From the NCBI GenBank assembly GCA_903899985.1, contig CAIULL010000225.1, forward strand, positions 1 to 38,008: a stretch of DNA of 38,008 bases. The letters run 5' to 3'. The DNA is from an uncultured Schlesneria sp. GTDB taxonomy: Bacteria > Planctomycetota > Planctomycetia > Planctomycetales > Planctomycetaceae. The notes under the pieces are model-generated. The model ran no database searches, was not told where the DNA came from, and saw only the letters and a list, made by a program, of their open reading frames with translations. Positions 1 through 8,557 of this stretch are shown piece by piece; the stretch's first letter is position 1, and every line of letters begins with the position of its first letter. The translations under genes and the position numbers were made by a program.

Positions 1-33
1 CGATGGACGCGCTGTAGTACTAACGTTGTGTTT

Positions 34-56
34 CTTCGCGCGCCGCGAAGATTTTT
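34..56 (+). terminator. Intrinsic terminator of an off-window gene
   Basis: A 7-bp perfect stem (CTTCGCG at 34-40 with CGCGAAG at 44-50) has a 3-nt loop and is followed by ATTTTTCG. This is the form of a rho-independent terminator for plus-strand transcription entering from the left. No coding region precedes it inside the window, so the gene it would serve is off-window. Confidence 0.55.
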
Positions 57-58
57 CG

Positions 59-138
59 TGGGAGGGCGAGGCTCCCGCCGAGCCGTGAAGTAGTTACACG
101 CATCGACTCAGCGGCTCGGCAGGAGCCTCGCCCTCCCA
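59..138. repeat. REP-like / MITE-like inverted repeat
   Basis: Two 27-bp arms, 59-85 and 112-138, are reverse complements with a single mismatch at position 121. They are separated by 26 nt. The arms are very GC-rich (GGGAGGGCGAGG core). A further perfect hairpin, GCGGGC-GAT-GCCCGC, follows at 146-160. The 15-nt word at 1-15 recurs at 151-165 with two differences, so the repeat unit may continue past the left edge. This is typical of dispersed intergenic palindromes; no transposase is nearby. Confidence 0.7.
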
Positions 139-370
139 TTGGGTTGCGGGCGATGCCCGCGCTGTGAGATTCGTGGTTAAAAATCTTTTACATTGTTTTC
201 AATTGATTCATTTCGGGCGAATCGATTTTGAAATGTTTGCGGTCTCTTGAAAGGCAGAGCGACAGCCAGAAGAATGTGCGCATCGAACCGCGTTCAGTTT
301 GTTTTTTACGTCGTACCATGACGAACTTTTTTCGAAGCTCCAAAAACCGCGATGCCTTAGGAACTTGCTG

Positions 371-1339
371 ATGATCCGTATGATCTCTGCCGCCATTCTG
401 ACGATCTTCGCTTTTGAACTGTCTGTTTTCGCCGCCGAACCTGTCGGGCTTCCACCGATTGTCTATCCGAAGGATAACCCTCCATCGGAAGAGAAGATCG
501 CTTTGGGGAAGCAATTGTTTTTTGATGGTCGCCTGTCAGCCGATAATAAAGTGGCCTGTGCCACGTGCCACGATCCCGCCAAAGGCTTCAGCAACGGCGA
601 GCAATTCGCGACCGGTGTCGAAGGGAAAAAGGGAGGCCGGAATTCCCCGACCGTGATTAATACGGCCCTGCAGCAGTTCCAGTTCTGGGACGGGCGAGCC
701 AAAAGCTTGGAACAACAGGCGCTGGGACCGATTCAGAATCCGATCGAAATGAATATGCCGCTTGACGCGGTAGTCGCCAAGCTGAACGGAATAGACGGTT
801 ACAAAAGCCAGTTTCAAAAGGTCTTTGGTACAGACGTGACGCCAGACGGGATTGCCAAAGCGATCGCCTCTTACGAACGGACAGTCCTTTCCGGTGACGC
901 ACCCTATGATCGATTTAAAGCGGGTGATGCGGCCGCGTTATCGGAACCAGCACAGCGCGGAATGAAGATCTTCTTTTACAAGGGCCGGTGTTCGGTCTGT
1001 CATGACGGAAAAAATTTCACAGACAACGGCTTCCACAACATTGGTCTGCCCGGCAGCGATGAGGGACGTGCAGCGATCAGCAAATCACCCGGCGACAAAG
1101 GTGCCTACAAAACCCCAACACTCCGTGAAATCGCCAGGACGGCCCCGTATATGCACGATGGAAGCCTGAAAACGCTGGAAGAAGTCGTCGCCCACTACGT
1201 CAAAGGGGGAACACCAAATCCACAACTCGACGAAGAGATTTTTCCTTTGAAGTTATCTGCTGAAGAATCGGCGGATCTGGTGACATTCCTGAAAGAGGGG
1301 TTGAGTAGCCCAAGTTATCCTGCTCACACCGCACCCTAG
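371..1339 (+). CDS. Di-heme cytochrome c peroxidase (MauG/CcpA family)
   Basis: Predicted periplasmic di-heme c-type peroxidase that would reduce hydrogen peroxide with electrons from small cytochromes. Numbered from ATG 371, it has an N-terminal signal peptide (hydrophobic run, cleavage near residue 22), heme motif C63-A-T-C66-H67 in the low-potential domain and C207-S-V-C210-H211 in the second domain. The block A-R-T-A-P-Y-M-H-D-G-S-L is the classical peroxidase C-terminal signature with the distal methionine. The frame is open from 299, but the ATG at 371 puts the signal peptide at the N-terminus. About 322 residues is normal for the family. No partner cytochrome lies beside it. A MauG-like oxidase role cannot be excluded. 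Confidence 0.9.
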   Translation: MIRMISAAILTIFAFELSVFAAEPVGLPPIVYPKDNPPSEEKIALGKQLFFDGRLSADNKVACATCHDPAKGFSNGEQFATGVEGKKGGRNSPTVINTALQQFQFWDGRAKSLEQQALGPIQNPIEMNMPLDAVVAKLNGIDGYKSQFQKVFGTDVTPDGIAKAIASYERTVLSGDAPYDRFKAGDAAALSEPAQRGMKIFFYKGRCSVCHDGKNFTDNGFHNIGLPGSDEGRAAISKSPGDKGAYKTPTLREIARTAPYMHDGSLKTLEEVVAHYVKGGTPNPQLDEEIFPLKLSAEESADLVTFLKEGLSSPSYPAHTAP

Positions 1340-1391
1340 CTTCCGCAATAATCACGTCTCTGTTTACTGAAACCTCGCCTGCCTCGAAAGA

Positions 1392-2177
1392 TTGCCGACC
1401 GTGACCGACCCTGAAAAAGAATCCGTTTCGCTCAAAGATATGCCACGTAAGCAGCGCCGAGTCCTTGGCGTTTTGCTGGAAAAGGCATTTACGGTTCCCG
1501 ACCAGTATCCGATGACGCTCAAGGCCACGACGACCGGGTGTAACCAGAAAAACAATCGAGACCCGATTTCCAATTACGACGAAGATGATGTGCTGGAAAC
1601 CTTGAACGCGTTGCAGGAACGGGGCCTTGTTGCCTGTATTCATACGGAAAGCGGACGAACCGAGCGTTACCGGCACTACATGCGTCACAAGACAACGCTG
1701 AACGAGCAACAACTCGCCATTATGACCGAGTTGATGTTACGCGGTAAGCAGCAGTTGGGCGAGCTTCGGACGCGAGCCAGTCGCATGGTGGGGATCGAAA
1801 CACAAGACGATCTTCGTCGCGAGCTGCAAGCGCTGATGGCTGTCGGTCTCGTTCGGGCCAACGGTCCGCTGGAACGTCGAGGGATCGAAGTCGATCACGA
1901 TCTGTATCCCAGTAACGAAAATCATGAGCCTCTGGCGGCCTATCAGGCGGACGATGATGACCGGCCTGCACCGAGTCCATCACATGCGGCGACCGTTGCT
2001 GCCTCGGCACCACCCGTTCGCCAGCATGCAAATGAAACGGCCTCGGCTGGGCAGGAACGAATCGCCAGCCTCGAATCTGCGATCCAGGAACTCCGCGAAG
2101 AGCTTGCGTCGGTTCGAACCGAATTCCATTCGCTGCAAGATCGATTTGATGATCTCCGCCGTCAGTTAGGCGGATAA
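1392..2177 (+). CDS. yceH: YceH-family protein (UPF0502/DUF480)
   Basis: The protein carries the YceH/DUF480 core: the R-V-L-G-V-L-L-E-K start, the T-V-P-D-Q-Y-P-M-T-L block and the C-N-Q-K-N-N-R-D-P motif, followed by two winged-helix-like halves typical of the family. Biochemical function is unknown; related proteins are assumed to bind DNA or act in cell-envelope phenotypes. After about residue 180 there is a low-complexity Pro/Ala-rich linker and a C-terminal coiled coil (about 215-258) rich in heptad Leu/Glu. The start is uncertain: TTG 1392 or GTG 1401; no ATG is available close by. It sits 52 nt after the peroxidase stop, so cotranscription is possible. Confidence 0.85.
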   Translation: MPTVTDPEKESVSLKDMPRKQRRVLGVLLEKAFTVPDQYPMTLKATTTGCNQKNNRDPISNYDEDDVLETLNALQERGLVACIHTESGRTERYRHYMRHKTTLNEQQLAIMTELMLRGKQQLGELRTRASRMVGIETQDDLRRELQALMAVGLVRANGPLERRGIEVDHDLYPSNENHEPLAAYQADDDDRPAPSPSHAATVAASAPPVRQHANETASAGQERIASLESAIQELREELASVRTEFHSLQDRFDDLRRQLGG

Positions 2178-2263
2178 ATCAACTGTTCACCGGCAGTGCA
2201 GTGGGACAGACCCATTTTCATGGACAAACCATGAATCAGACTTGATTTACTCAACTGAGTTCG

Positions 2264-3895
2264 GTGTTTTTCGCCATGAAAATGCGTCAGTCCCCGACCG
2301 GTGATATCGTCCTCGCCACGTTGAATGCACGTTACATCCACTGCGCATTTGGACTACGGTATCTGCTGGCAAATATGGGTGACTTGCAAGACCGCACTGT
2401 CTTGCTGGAATTTACGACACAACAGCCGACACTCGAAATTCTCGACGCGATTCTTGAGCAGCAGCCGAAGATTGTCGGGTTGGGAATCTACATCTGGAAT
2501 GTGGAAGAGACGACGCGACTGGTGGCGGATCTGAAGCGTCTTCGCCCCGACATCATCGTCGTCCTTGGCGGCCCCGAGGTCAGCTATGAAGCGGAAGGCC
2601 AACCGATCGTGCAATTGGCCGATTACGTAATTAGTGGTGAAGCGGATCTTGCCTTCGCGCAGTTCTGTCGAGAGAAACTGGCTGGTCTCCGCCCCCCGAA
2701 TGCATCTCTCGAAATATCAAATTCCCGTTTAATCACGTCGAGTCTGCCGATTCTGAACGACGTCGTTCTGCCTTACGATTTATATACCGATGATGATCTT
2801 GCTCATCGCGTTATTTATGTTGAGGCTTCGCGAGGGTGTCCGTTCACGTGCGAATTCTGTCTCTCGGCACTGGACATCCCCGTCAGGCAATTTCCCCTGG
2901 ACCAATTCCTGAGTGCGATGGCGTCGTTGCTGCAGCGGGGTGCTCGGCAGTTCAAGTTTGTTGATCGAACGTTCAACCTGAATCTTCGAGTCGGTCGAGC
3001 GATTCTTGAGTTCTTTCTCGATCGGTATCAACCCGGCCTGTTCCTGCATTTTGAGATGATCCCGGATCGCCTGCCTGATGCACTCAAGGATTTGATCGTG
3101 CGATTTCCGGCAGGCTCCCTTCAATTTGAAGTTGGAATTCAGACGTTCAATGAAACCGTTTGTGAGCTGATCAGTCGGCATCAGGAGAATGACATTGCCG
3201 AAGAAAATCTTCGCTGGCTGCGTGATAACACCGGGGTTCACGTTCATGCCGACCTGATTGTCGGCCTGCCAGGTGAAACGCTGGAAAGTTTTGCGGATGG
3301 CTTTGACCGGCTGGTGAGGCTTGGTCCGAATGAGATTCAAGTCGGCATCCTGAAACGCTTGCGAGGAACACCGATTATCCGGCATGACGCCGAATGGCAG
3401 ATGGTTTACAGCCCTCATCCGCCGTACGAAATCCTTTCCAACAAGTTGCTCACCTTTTCGGCCATTCAAGAGTTGCGCCGTTTTGCGAAATACTGGGACG
3501 CGATTGCAAATAGCGGAAACTTTGTGGAATCGATCAAGTCACTTTGGGAACCTGTTTCCCACGACACGTCTGACGAGAAGGTTTCCGAAGTGACAAGATC
3601 GCCATTTCACGAGTTTCGTCGACTCGCCGCCTGGATTTTCAGTCAGGAACGAAAGTCGCACGGAATTCCGCTCGGCCGTCTGGTTGAGCTGATGTTTGTC
3701 TACCTGACGACAGTCAAAGGGCATTCCCCGTCAGACGTTGCCGCCAGTTTGTGGCGTGATTATCAACGAGGTGGCCGAAGCGATAAACCTCATTGCCTCA
3801 GGCCATTTATTGACGGGGCTAACCCGATCGTTCAGAAATCGACCTCGTCGATTGAGAGTGCGCCGAAAAGACAAGCTCGGCACTGGACCGGCTAA
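2264..3895 (+). CDS. B12-binding radical SAM protein (DUF4080 type)
   Basis: Predicted cytosolic radical SAM enzyme. Residues about 10-135 form a cobalamin-binding-like Rossmann domain ([12 protein letters not shown] at the start, [10 protein letters not shown] later). A radical SAM domain follows with the cluster motif C192-P-F-T-C196-E-F-C199 (CX3CX2C). The later segment [10 protein letters not shown] is typical of the radical SAM barrel. The C-terminal 150-200 residues match the arrangement of DUF4080 proteins. The likely start is GTG 2264; in-frame ATGs at 2276 and 2282 are alternatives. The substrate is not known for this family, and neighbours give no clue. Confidence 0.88.
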   Translation: MFFAMKMRQSPTGDIVLATLNARYIHCAFGLRYLLANMGDLQDRTVLLEFTTQQPTLEILDAILEQQPKIVGLGIYIWNVEETTRLVADLKRLRPDIIVVLGGPEVSYEAEGQPIVQLADYVISGEADLAFAQFCREKLAGLRPPNASLEISNSRLITSSLPILNDVVLPYDLYTDDDLAHRVIYVEASRGCPFTCEFCLSALDIPVRQFPLDQFLSAMASLLQRGARQFKFVDRTFNLNLRVGRAILEFFLDRYQPGLFLHFEMIPDRLPDALKDLIVRFPAGSLQFEVGIQTFNETVCELISRHQENDIAEENLRWLRDNTGVHVHADLIVGLPGETLESFADGFDRLVRLGPNEIQVGILKRLRGTPIIRHDAEWQMVYSPHPPYEILSNKLLTFSAIQELRRFAKYWDAIANSGNFVESIKSLWEPVSHDTSDEKVSEVTRSPFHEFRRLAAWIFSQERKSHGIPLGRLVELMFVYLTTVKGHSPSDVAASLWRDYQRGGRSDKPHCLRPFIDGANPIVQKSTSSIESAPKRQARHWTG

Positions 3896-3905
3896 TAAAA
3901 AAAAG

Positions 3906-3935
3906 AGGGAACAGAACTTTGAAGTTCTGTTCCCT
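3906..3935. terminator. Bidirectional intrinsic terminator
   Basis: A perfect stem (GGGAACAGAACTT 3907-3919 with its complement 3922-3934, plus one A-T pair outside) has a 2-nt minimum loop. It has an eight-A run on its left (3897-3904) and a T-rich stretch on its right. It therefore reads as a terminator from both sides, ending the radical SAM gene (+) and the convergent Hsp20 gene (-). Confidence 0.85.
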
Positions 3936-4033
3936 TCGTTTCCGTCCACGGGCAATGCACAGGGGCCGGCCGTTTGATGGGCGAACCATGAACAAGCCGA
4001 AGTATGAGCGTCAGCCCGTGCTACACAACCGAT

Positions 4034-4056
4034 CATGTCGGCTCGTGGCCGACATG
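4034..4056. terminator. Stable hairpin just after the Hsp20 stop codon
   Basis: A 9-bp perfect stem, CATGTCGGC (4034-4042) with GCCGACATG (4048-4056), has a 5-nt loop. It lies about 10 nt beyond the Hsp20 stop on the minus strand. There is no downstream T-run on either side, so it is more likely a 3'-end stabilising hairpin than the terminator itself; the real terminator is probably at 3906-3935. Confidence 0.4.
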
Positions 4057-4066
4057 GGAAAAAGGA

Positions 4067-4510
4067 TTAACCTTTGACGGTAATCTTTTTCGGCTGAGCT
4101 TCTGGCTTCTTGGACAGTGTGATTCGCAGCACTCCATCAGACAATTCGGCGTCGATACTGTCCGCATCAACGTCTTCCGGAAGATTGATCGCCCGATCAA
4201 ACGGTCCGTAAACGCGATCGTTGACCCAGTAATTACGATTCCCTTCAGGATGTTTGCGTTCGCCCGAAACACGAACCATACCGTTATGCACGGTCACATC
4301 GATGTCGTCCTTGCTCACCCCGGGGAGTTCGAGTTCGACGAACACCTTATCCGCGTCGTCCCACATGGCGACGACTGCGTGCCAGCCTCGGGCAGCACCG
4401 TTTTCCGGTGTGACATTCAGGAACCGTCCGAACAGATGTTCCATTTCACGTTGCATTGATGACATTGGGTCTACCGAAGGCAAACCGATTCTTCGAGTTC
4501 GTACCAACAT
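4067..4510 (-). CDS. Small heat shock protein, Hsp20/alpha-crystallin
   Basis: ATP-independent holdase chaperone that binds unfolding proteins and hands them to DnaK/ClpB. The 147 residues match bacterial class A small heat shock proteins. There is a short N-terminal arm with the amphipathic segment around M-E-H-L-F-G-R-F, then an alpha-crystallin domain (about 42-140) with V-F-V-E-L-E-L-P-G-V and the signature G-V-L-R-I-T-L-S-K. A final I-T-V-K stretch resembles the C-terminal IxI/V anchor. The start is ATG at 4510, preceded by a GGAG Shine-Dalgarno at 7-nt spacing. That ribosome site lies in a small hairpin (4518-4533), which may act as an RNA thermometer. It is transcribed alone, convergent with the radical SAM gene. 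Confidence 0.95.
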   Translation of the reverse strand: MLVRTRRIGLPSVDPMSSMQREMEHLFGRFLNVTPENGAARGWHAVVAMWDDADKVFVELELPGVSKDDIDVTVHNGMVRVSGERKHPEGNRNYWVNDRVYGPFDRAINLPEDVDADSIDAELSDGVLRITLSKKPEAQPKKITVKG

Positions 4511-5263
4511 GTTCGATCTCCGTTAATTCAGAGGCACTCATAGGCATGGTCTCAACAAGGGGGACAAGACCCCGTGTTGAGGCAATGCAGAAAAAACGCC
4601 GTCCGTTCAATGACTGAATTGTTTGTAAATCGACCAGGCCCGGTCTGCGAAACTGAAGAGGCAAGTCACGTACCAATTACAAATCCCGTCAGATTTCGAC
4701 AACTTCCCGTGCATTAAAATTCATCGTAAGATTTTACAAAATAATATCTTGTGAACACGTGACAAAAAATTAAAGACCGAAATAGAGTCGCATTTTCGGA
4801 TGCTCGACGACTTGAGATGCCAAAGTGGCAGCAAAGAAAGTTTGCCAAAAATCTGGAAATTATCCGAAACGCCAAAATGACAGCCGCATTTAGAAACGTC
4901 ATTTGGAGGCTGGCTGGACGGCAGCGTATCGCGCATCCTTGCAACAAAGTTCAGAGTAAAAATCGTCTTGAGACTTGTGCCGAATCCTGTCTTACGAGTT
5001 CGGTTGGCTTGTTTGTTTTGCTTGCCGTGGGCGTAACTTCGAGCACTGGATGAGAGAACTTCCATTCCGTTGGATGGGGTATTTCACAGGCGTCAACGTC
5101 CGCTTTAACGATTCGTTGGCATTGCCGGTTTGAGCTGGAGCCCGAGTTGAAAATTTCCAATTCGGGTGACAAACAATGTTCTTGCACCGTATTCTTTTTT
5201 TCGCCACTTCCAATCGTTCACTACACCGATCAGCACTTCTGACATCGCGAAGGACAACTGACC
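4511..5263. other. 753-bp spacer between Hsp20 and the M48 protease
   Basis: No convincing coding region. The Hsp20-proximal end contains the candidate thermometer and an imperfect hairpin at about 4551-4582 (CTCAACA with TGTTGAG arms, plus a GGGG/CCCC inner stem). The middle part (4680-4870) is AT-rich and probably carries promoters for the two divergent genes. The short open frames here lack ribosome sites and protein-like composition. Confidence 0.5.
4518..4533 (-). promoter_or_regulatory. Candidate RNA thermometer hairpin at the Hsp20 ribosome site
   Basis: On the minus strand, CTCTG (4533-4529) can pair with CGGAG (4522-4518) across a 6-nt AT-rich loop. The pairing includes one G-U wobble. 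The right arm contains the GGAG Shine-Dalgarno of the Hsp20 gene. Weak pairing with a wobble over the ribosome site is the design of ROSE/fourU-type thermometers. With only 5 bp the call is tentative. Confidence 0.3.
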
Positions 5264-7735
5264 ATGATCGTCGTTGATTGCTCCGAATGTGGTTCAAAAA
5301 TAGAAGTGAGTGATGACGACGCTCGAAGTCCGTCGAAATGTCAAAAGTGTCAGGTCGCGGCTTCCGTCCCCGGACTCGTCACTAAGACTGACAATCATCG
5401 CGACGCCGGTATTCATCGCGACATTGAATCGCCCCCTGCAGCCCAACATCGACTGACCAAACAGGACAATCAGCAGGTTCTATCGGCGGTCGATCGGTCG
5501 GCACCACTTGATTCCAAAACGACTTCCAACGACGAGGTTGCATCGACGTTGAACTCGGAGTCGCCAGAGATTTCGGCGAAGATTCTTCAAGCTCTGGAAG
5601 GTCACATTCAGCCGGTCAAAGTGACGCTGGCGTATCGTCTCGCCATCGCTGTCGTCGCCGCGCTGATGGTGTTATTGCCGATTATCTATCTCATGTTCAT
5701 CGGGCTGGTGGGATACGGCGTTTATTGGCATCTGGTCAACAATATTGTCATGTTTCAAGCCAATGTCAGGGGTAGGGCAGTTTTGATGGTCGCGCTCGCT
5801 TATGCCGCGCCTGCCATAATTGGGATCGCCATGATCGCCTTCATGCTGAAACCCTTGTTCGCTCGTCGGCAACCCAGGGGGAACGATCCACAGACGGTCC
5901 TCCGTGGTGACGAACCGTTGCTCTTTGAATTTGTGGACCGGTTGTGCGATGCGGTCGGCAGTCCGCACCCGAAGTCGATTCTTCTCGACGACAGTGTAAA
6001 CGCCGCTGCGGCGCTGACAAGTAGCGTCTGGAACCCGTTTCGCCACGACCTGATGCTGGTCATTGGGTTACCACTGGTTGCCGGCCTGAACCTGAGGGAG
6101 TTCGCCGGAGTACTGGCTCACGAATTCGGCCACTTCTCGCAGGGAGCAGGGATGCGGTTAGGACGGATCATTGATTCCGTCAACCATTGGTTTGCCTTTG
6201 TCGTTTATCAACGGGATGAATGGGATCAAACGCTGGAACAGTGGTCCAAAGAAGCCGATCTCCAATATGGATGGGTCATCTATGCTGTACGCGGTGGTGT
6301 CTGGCTTACTCGAAAAATCCTGCACGGATTGATGCTGGTCGGTCACGCGATGAGTCGCCGACTCTCGCGTGAAATGGAGTTTGATGCGGATCGACATAAC
6401 GCTCGTCTTTCTGGCAGTGACTCCTTTGAGAAGACGACGTATCAGCTTCCTGTTCTGGCCAATGCATGGCAATTGGCGATCTCGGATCTGAGTGATTCTT
6501 ACCGCGAGCGACGTCTGGTGGATGACTTCTTCAGCCTTGTTTCATACCGTGCGGAAAACTTTCCCGAGGACGTTCGTCAAAAAATGAATGACGAACAAAT
6601 GAAGATCAAAACGGGCTGGTTCGATACTCATCCAAGTGACGCGGATCGCATTGCGAGCGTGAAGCGAGAAAATTCAAAGGGTATGTTACGGATCGAAGCT
6701 CCCGCTTCGGTCCTTTTTCATGATTTTTCTGCCACCTGTCGTGCTGAAACAAAAAAGTTCTACCAACGCCAATTGGGCGACGATGTGCCGGGATCAAACC
6801 TGGTTCCACTCGATGCTCTCGTTGCCCGTCAAAAAGCCGCGGAAGAGGAGGATAAAGCGGTCAATCGAGTTTTGGCGGGTCTGTATCATTTCTTCTGCAC
6901 GATCCCGTTGCCCGACGTGCTCGTCCCAACCAACAAATCGGTCAGCGACCTGCTAGCCGAGATTAAAACAGTAAAAGAGAAAATCGACGGCCACCGTGAA
7001 GCGCATACGGCTGCGATCGATCGAATCACAAACAACTTCGGTCTCTTGCAGGAAGCCGCGCTGGCTGAATCGCTTTTGAAAGCGAGAATGACCATTGAAC
7101 CGAAAGTCTTTTCAAAACCAATGACAGATCGTTCGCAGGTCTCTGCCATCCGAGAAGCAGCGTTTGAGGAAAAAAGGGGCGTCTATGAATCACTGAAACC
7201 GATTCTTTGCGATCTGGCTGATCGCATCCGGCTTCCGCTGCAACTGCTGAGCATTCCGTCCGTGACCGAAACAATTTCTAATGCGAGCCAATTTTGGGAG
7301 GAAAGCCAACTTCTGATCGCCAAAGACGCAGAGCTTCGAGGCTGTCGCGATGATTTGCTGAGTGCCTATGACGGGCGTCAGTTAATACGGAATCTCTTCA
7401 TGCAGCTTCAAATGGGCGGATCGCAAGAGACTCTGATACCGTGTCTGCTGCGCGCGTCGGAAGAAGGAACGGTGACATTGAACGCCCTGCGAGAAAAGCT
7501 TCAAACGGTCGAATATCCATTCGATCACGTCGAAAAGGGGCTTGCGGTGAGTAAGTATCTCATCGAAGAAATTCCGCAAAAGGAAAACCCGCTTGCCGTC
7601 GAAGCAAGACTCAGCTACGCCGCCGATCAAGGTCTGTTGCTCAGTTCAAGAATCATCGGTCGATTATGTGTGATTGTTGAAACCGTTGAATCGGCCCTCG
7701 GTTTACCGTCAGGCCCCCCACCAACTGGCGTGTAA
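5264..7735 (+). CDS. Membrane-anchored M48 metalloprotease with N-terminal zinc ribbon
   Basis: Predicted zinc endopeptidase of the M48 (HtpX/Ste24-like) family in the membrane. The N-terminus is a four-cysteine zinc ribbon (C6, C9, C26, C29), then a polar linker. Two hydrophobic segments (about 125-160 and 175-197) follow. The catalytic motif is H286-E-F-G-H290, with a third ligand in M-E372-F-D-A-D and the S-R-R-L-S-R-E-M-E-F-D-A-D-R-H block typical of M48. About 350 further residues are helical, charged and unassigned. At 823 residues it is much longer than HtpX (about 290). The ATG start at 5264 has GAAGGAC upstream. It appears monocistronic; a role in membrane protein quality control is inference. 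Confidence 0.88.
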   Translation: MIVVDCSECGSKIEVSDDDARSPSKCQKCQVAASVPGLVTKTDNHRDAGIHRDIESPPAAQHRLTKQDNQQVLSAVDRSAPLDSKTTSNDEVASTLNSESPEISAKILQALEGHIQPVKVTLAYRLAIAVVAALMVLLPIIYLMFIGLVGYGVYWHLVNNIVMFQANVRGRAVLMVALAYAAPAIIGIAMIAFMLKPLFARRQPRGNDPQTVLRGDEPLLFEFVDRLCDAVGSPHPKSILLDDSVNAAAALTSSVWNPFRHDLMLVIGLPLVAGLNLREFAGVLAHEFGHFSQGAGMRLGRIIDSVNHWFAFVVYQRDEWDQTLEQWSKEADLQYGWVIYAVRGGVWLTRKILHGLMLVGHAMSRRLSREMEFDADRHNARLSGSDSFEKTTYQLPVLANAWQLAISDLSDSYRERRLVDDFFSLVSYRAENFPEDVRQKMNDEQMKIKTGWFDTHPSDADRIASVKRENSKGMLRIEAPASVLFHDFSATCRAETKKFYQRQLGDDVPGSNLVPLDALVARQKAAEEEDKAVNRVLAGLYHFFCTIPLPDVLVPTNKSVSDLLAEIKTVKEKIDGHREAHTAAIDRITNNFGLLQEAALAESLLKARMTIEPKVFSKPMTDRSQVSAIREAAFEEKRGVYESLKPILCDLADRIRLPLQLLSIPSVTETISNASQFWEESQLLIAKDAELRGCRDDLLSAYDGRQLIRNLFMQLQMGGSQETLIPCLLRASEEGTVTLNALREKLQTVEYPFDHVEKGLAVSKYLIEEIPQKENPLAVEARLSYAADQGLLLSSRIIGRLCVIVETVESALGLPSGPPPTGV

Positions 7736-7763
7736 ATCGATTTTCATGATCAATTGAGTTCGC

Positions 7764-8150
7764 TTACTGATACGGACGACGTTCCGCGATCGCCTGTTTG
7801 AGCAACTTTTTAATCTCTGAGCTTCGCGCGGTCTTCTCATCACGAAGCTGAATGTGACGAAGTTTTTTGCCGGTCCCTTTCAACTGGCTGCTGGGGTCGG
7901 TCAAGGACGCCCCGTGGTAAAAACCAAGATTGATATGAGATGAATGAATGGCAATATAAGCATAGTGCTGAGACATCTTTTTTGGTCCAACACCATAGCT
8001 GGCAATTTTCTGTCGCGGCCAGACAATCTCAACAAGCGACTTATCCAACGAAGAGATCAGTGCTCGTAATGTGAAGACGATGACATGGAGTTCCGCAGGG
8101 GCCCCGGCGATGATTTCATCGAAAGTATCACAGGAATCCCGTTCAGCCAT
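7764..8150 (-). CDS. DUF1801 domain protein (YdhG-like)
   Basis: A small cytosolic protein of 128 residues with the DUF1801 pattern: an N-terminal helical segment (F-D-E-I-I), an I-V-W-P-R-Q-K-I-A-S-Y-G-V-G strand-turn, the Y-A-Y-I-A-I-H-S-S-H-I-N-L-G-F-Y-H-G core and a C-terminal helix ending K-K-L-L-K-Q-A-I. The fold is CyaY/iron-chaperone-like, but the function is unknown. It is convergent with the M48 protease, with stop codons 28 nt apart and no obvious terminator hairpin between. Confidence 0.85.
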   Translation of the reverse strand: MAERDSCDTFDEIIAGAPAELHVIVFTLRALISSLDKSLVEIVWPRQKIASYGVGPKKMSQHYAYIAIHSSHINLGFYHGASLTDPSSQLKGTGKKLRHIQLRDEKTARSSEIKKLLKQAIAERRPYQ

Positions 8151-8557
8151 GAACAGCAGCTTTCATGTCACAGTGTCAGTTGGGATGTTGAAAACGAAAA
8201 GCGATTCGATTGTAAATGGAACGGATACCGCGTGGCATCCACAAGTTCATTGACGCCTATTATCTGCCCGTTGAACGACGTGTTGCGAGCCCATCACATG
8301 ATCGACATTCTAAGAATTTGCGGAAATCCACAAGACTGGCCTGATGGAAGAAAGATGATGACTCAGATCAGTCTCAGCGGAGCAAACTGCCCGATTCGCA
8401 AAAATACCATGCTACGTCTTTCCGCAAACGGAAGCGCACGAGATTTACTTCGTTTTTGAGCGTTGTAAATTGTCTGAAACGAAGTCATGTCGCAACCTGG
8501 TTAAGACTGTTCTCAATACGACGGACCGGCCATTTTCCTCGCCTTCACGAGTCACTT
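8151..8557. other. Spacer before the ABC transporter genes
   Basis: This 407-bp stretch lies between the divergent DUF1801 gene and the ABC ATPase. A plus-strand open frame (8085-8459) overlaps DUF1801 antisense and has no family resemblance, and the ATPase frame is open back to TTG 8456 without homologous content. I see no hairpin or operator that I can name; it presumably holds both promoters. Confidence 0.4.

Noticed and set aside
4586-4601. GG-N10-GC site on the minus strand upstream of Hsp20 (CGGCG...CTGCA)
   Set aside because: Spacing fits sigma-54 but the -24 element lacks the AC of TGGCAC and the -12 element is weak; no copy of the shared enhancer motif lies upstream.
8085-8459. Plus-strand 124-residue open frame
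   Set aside because: It begins inside the DUF1801 gene on the other strand and has no domain features or ribosome site.
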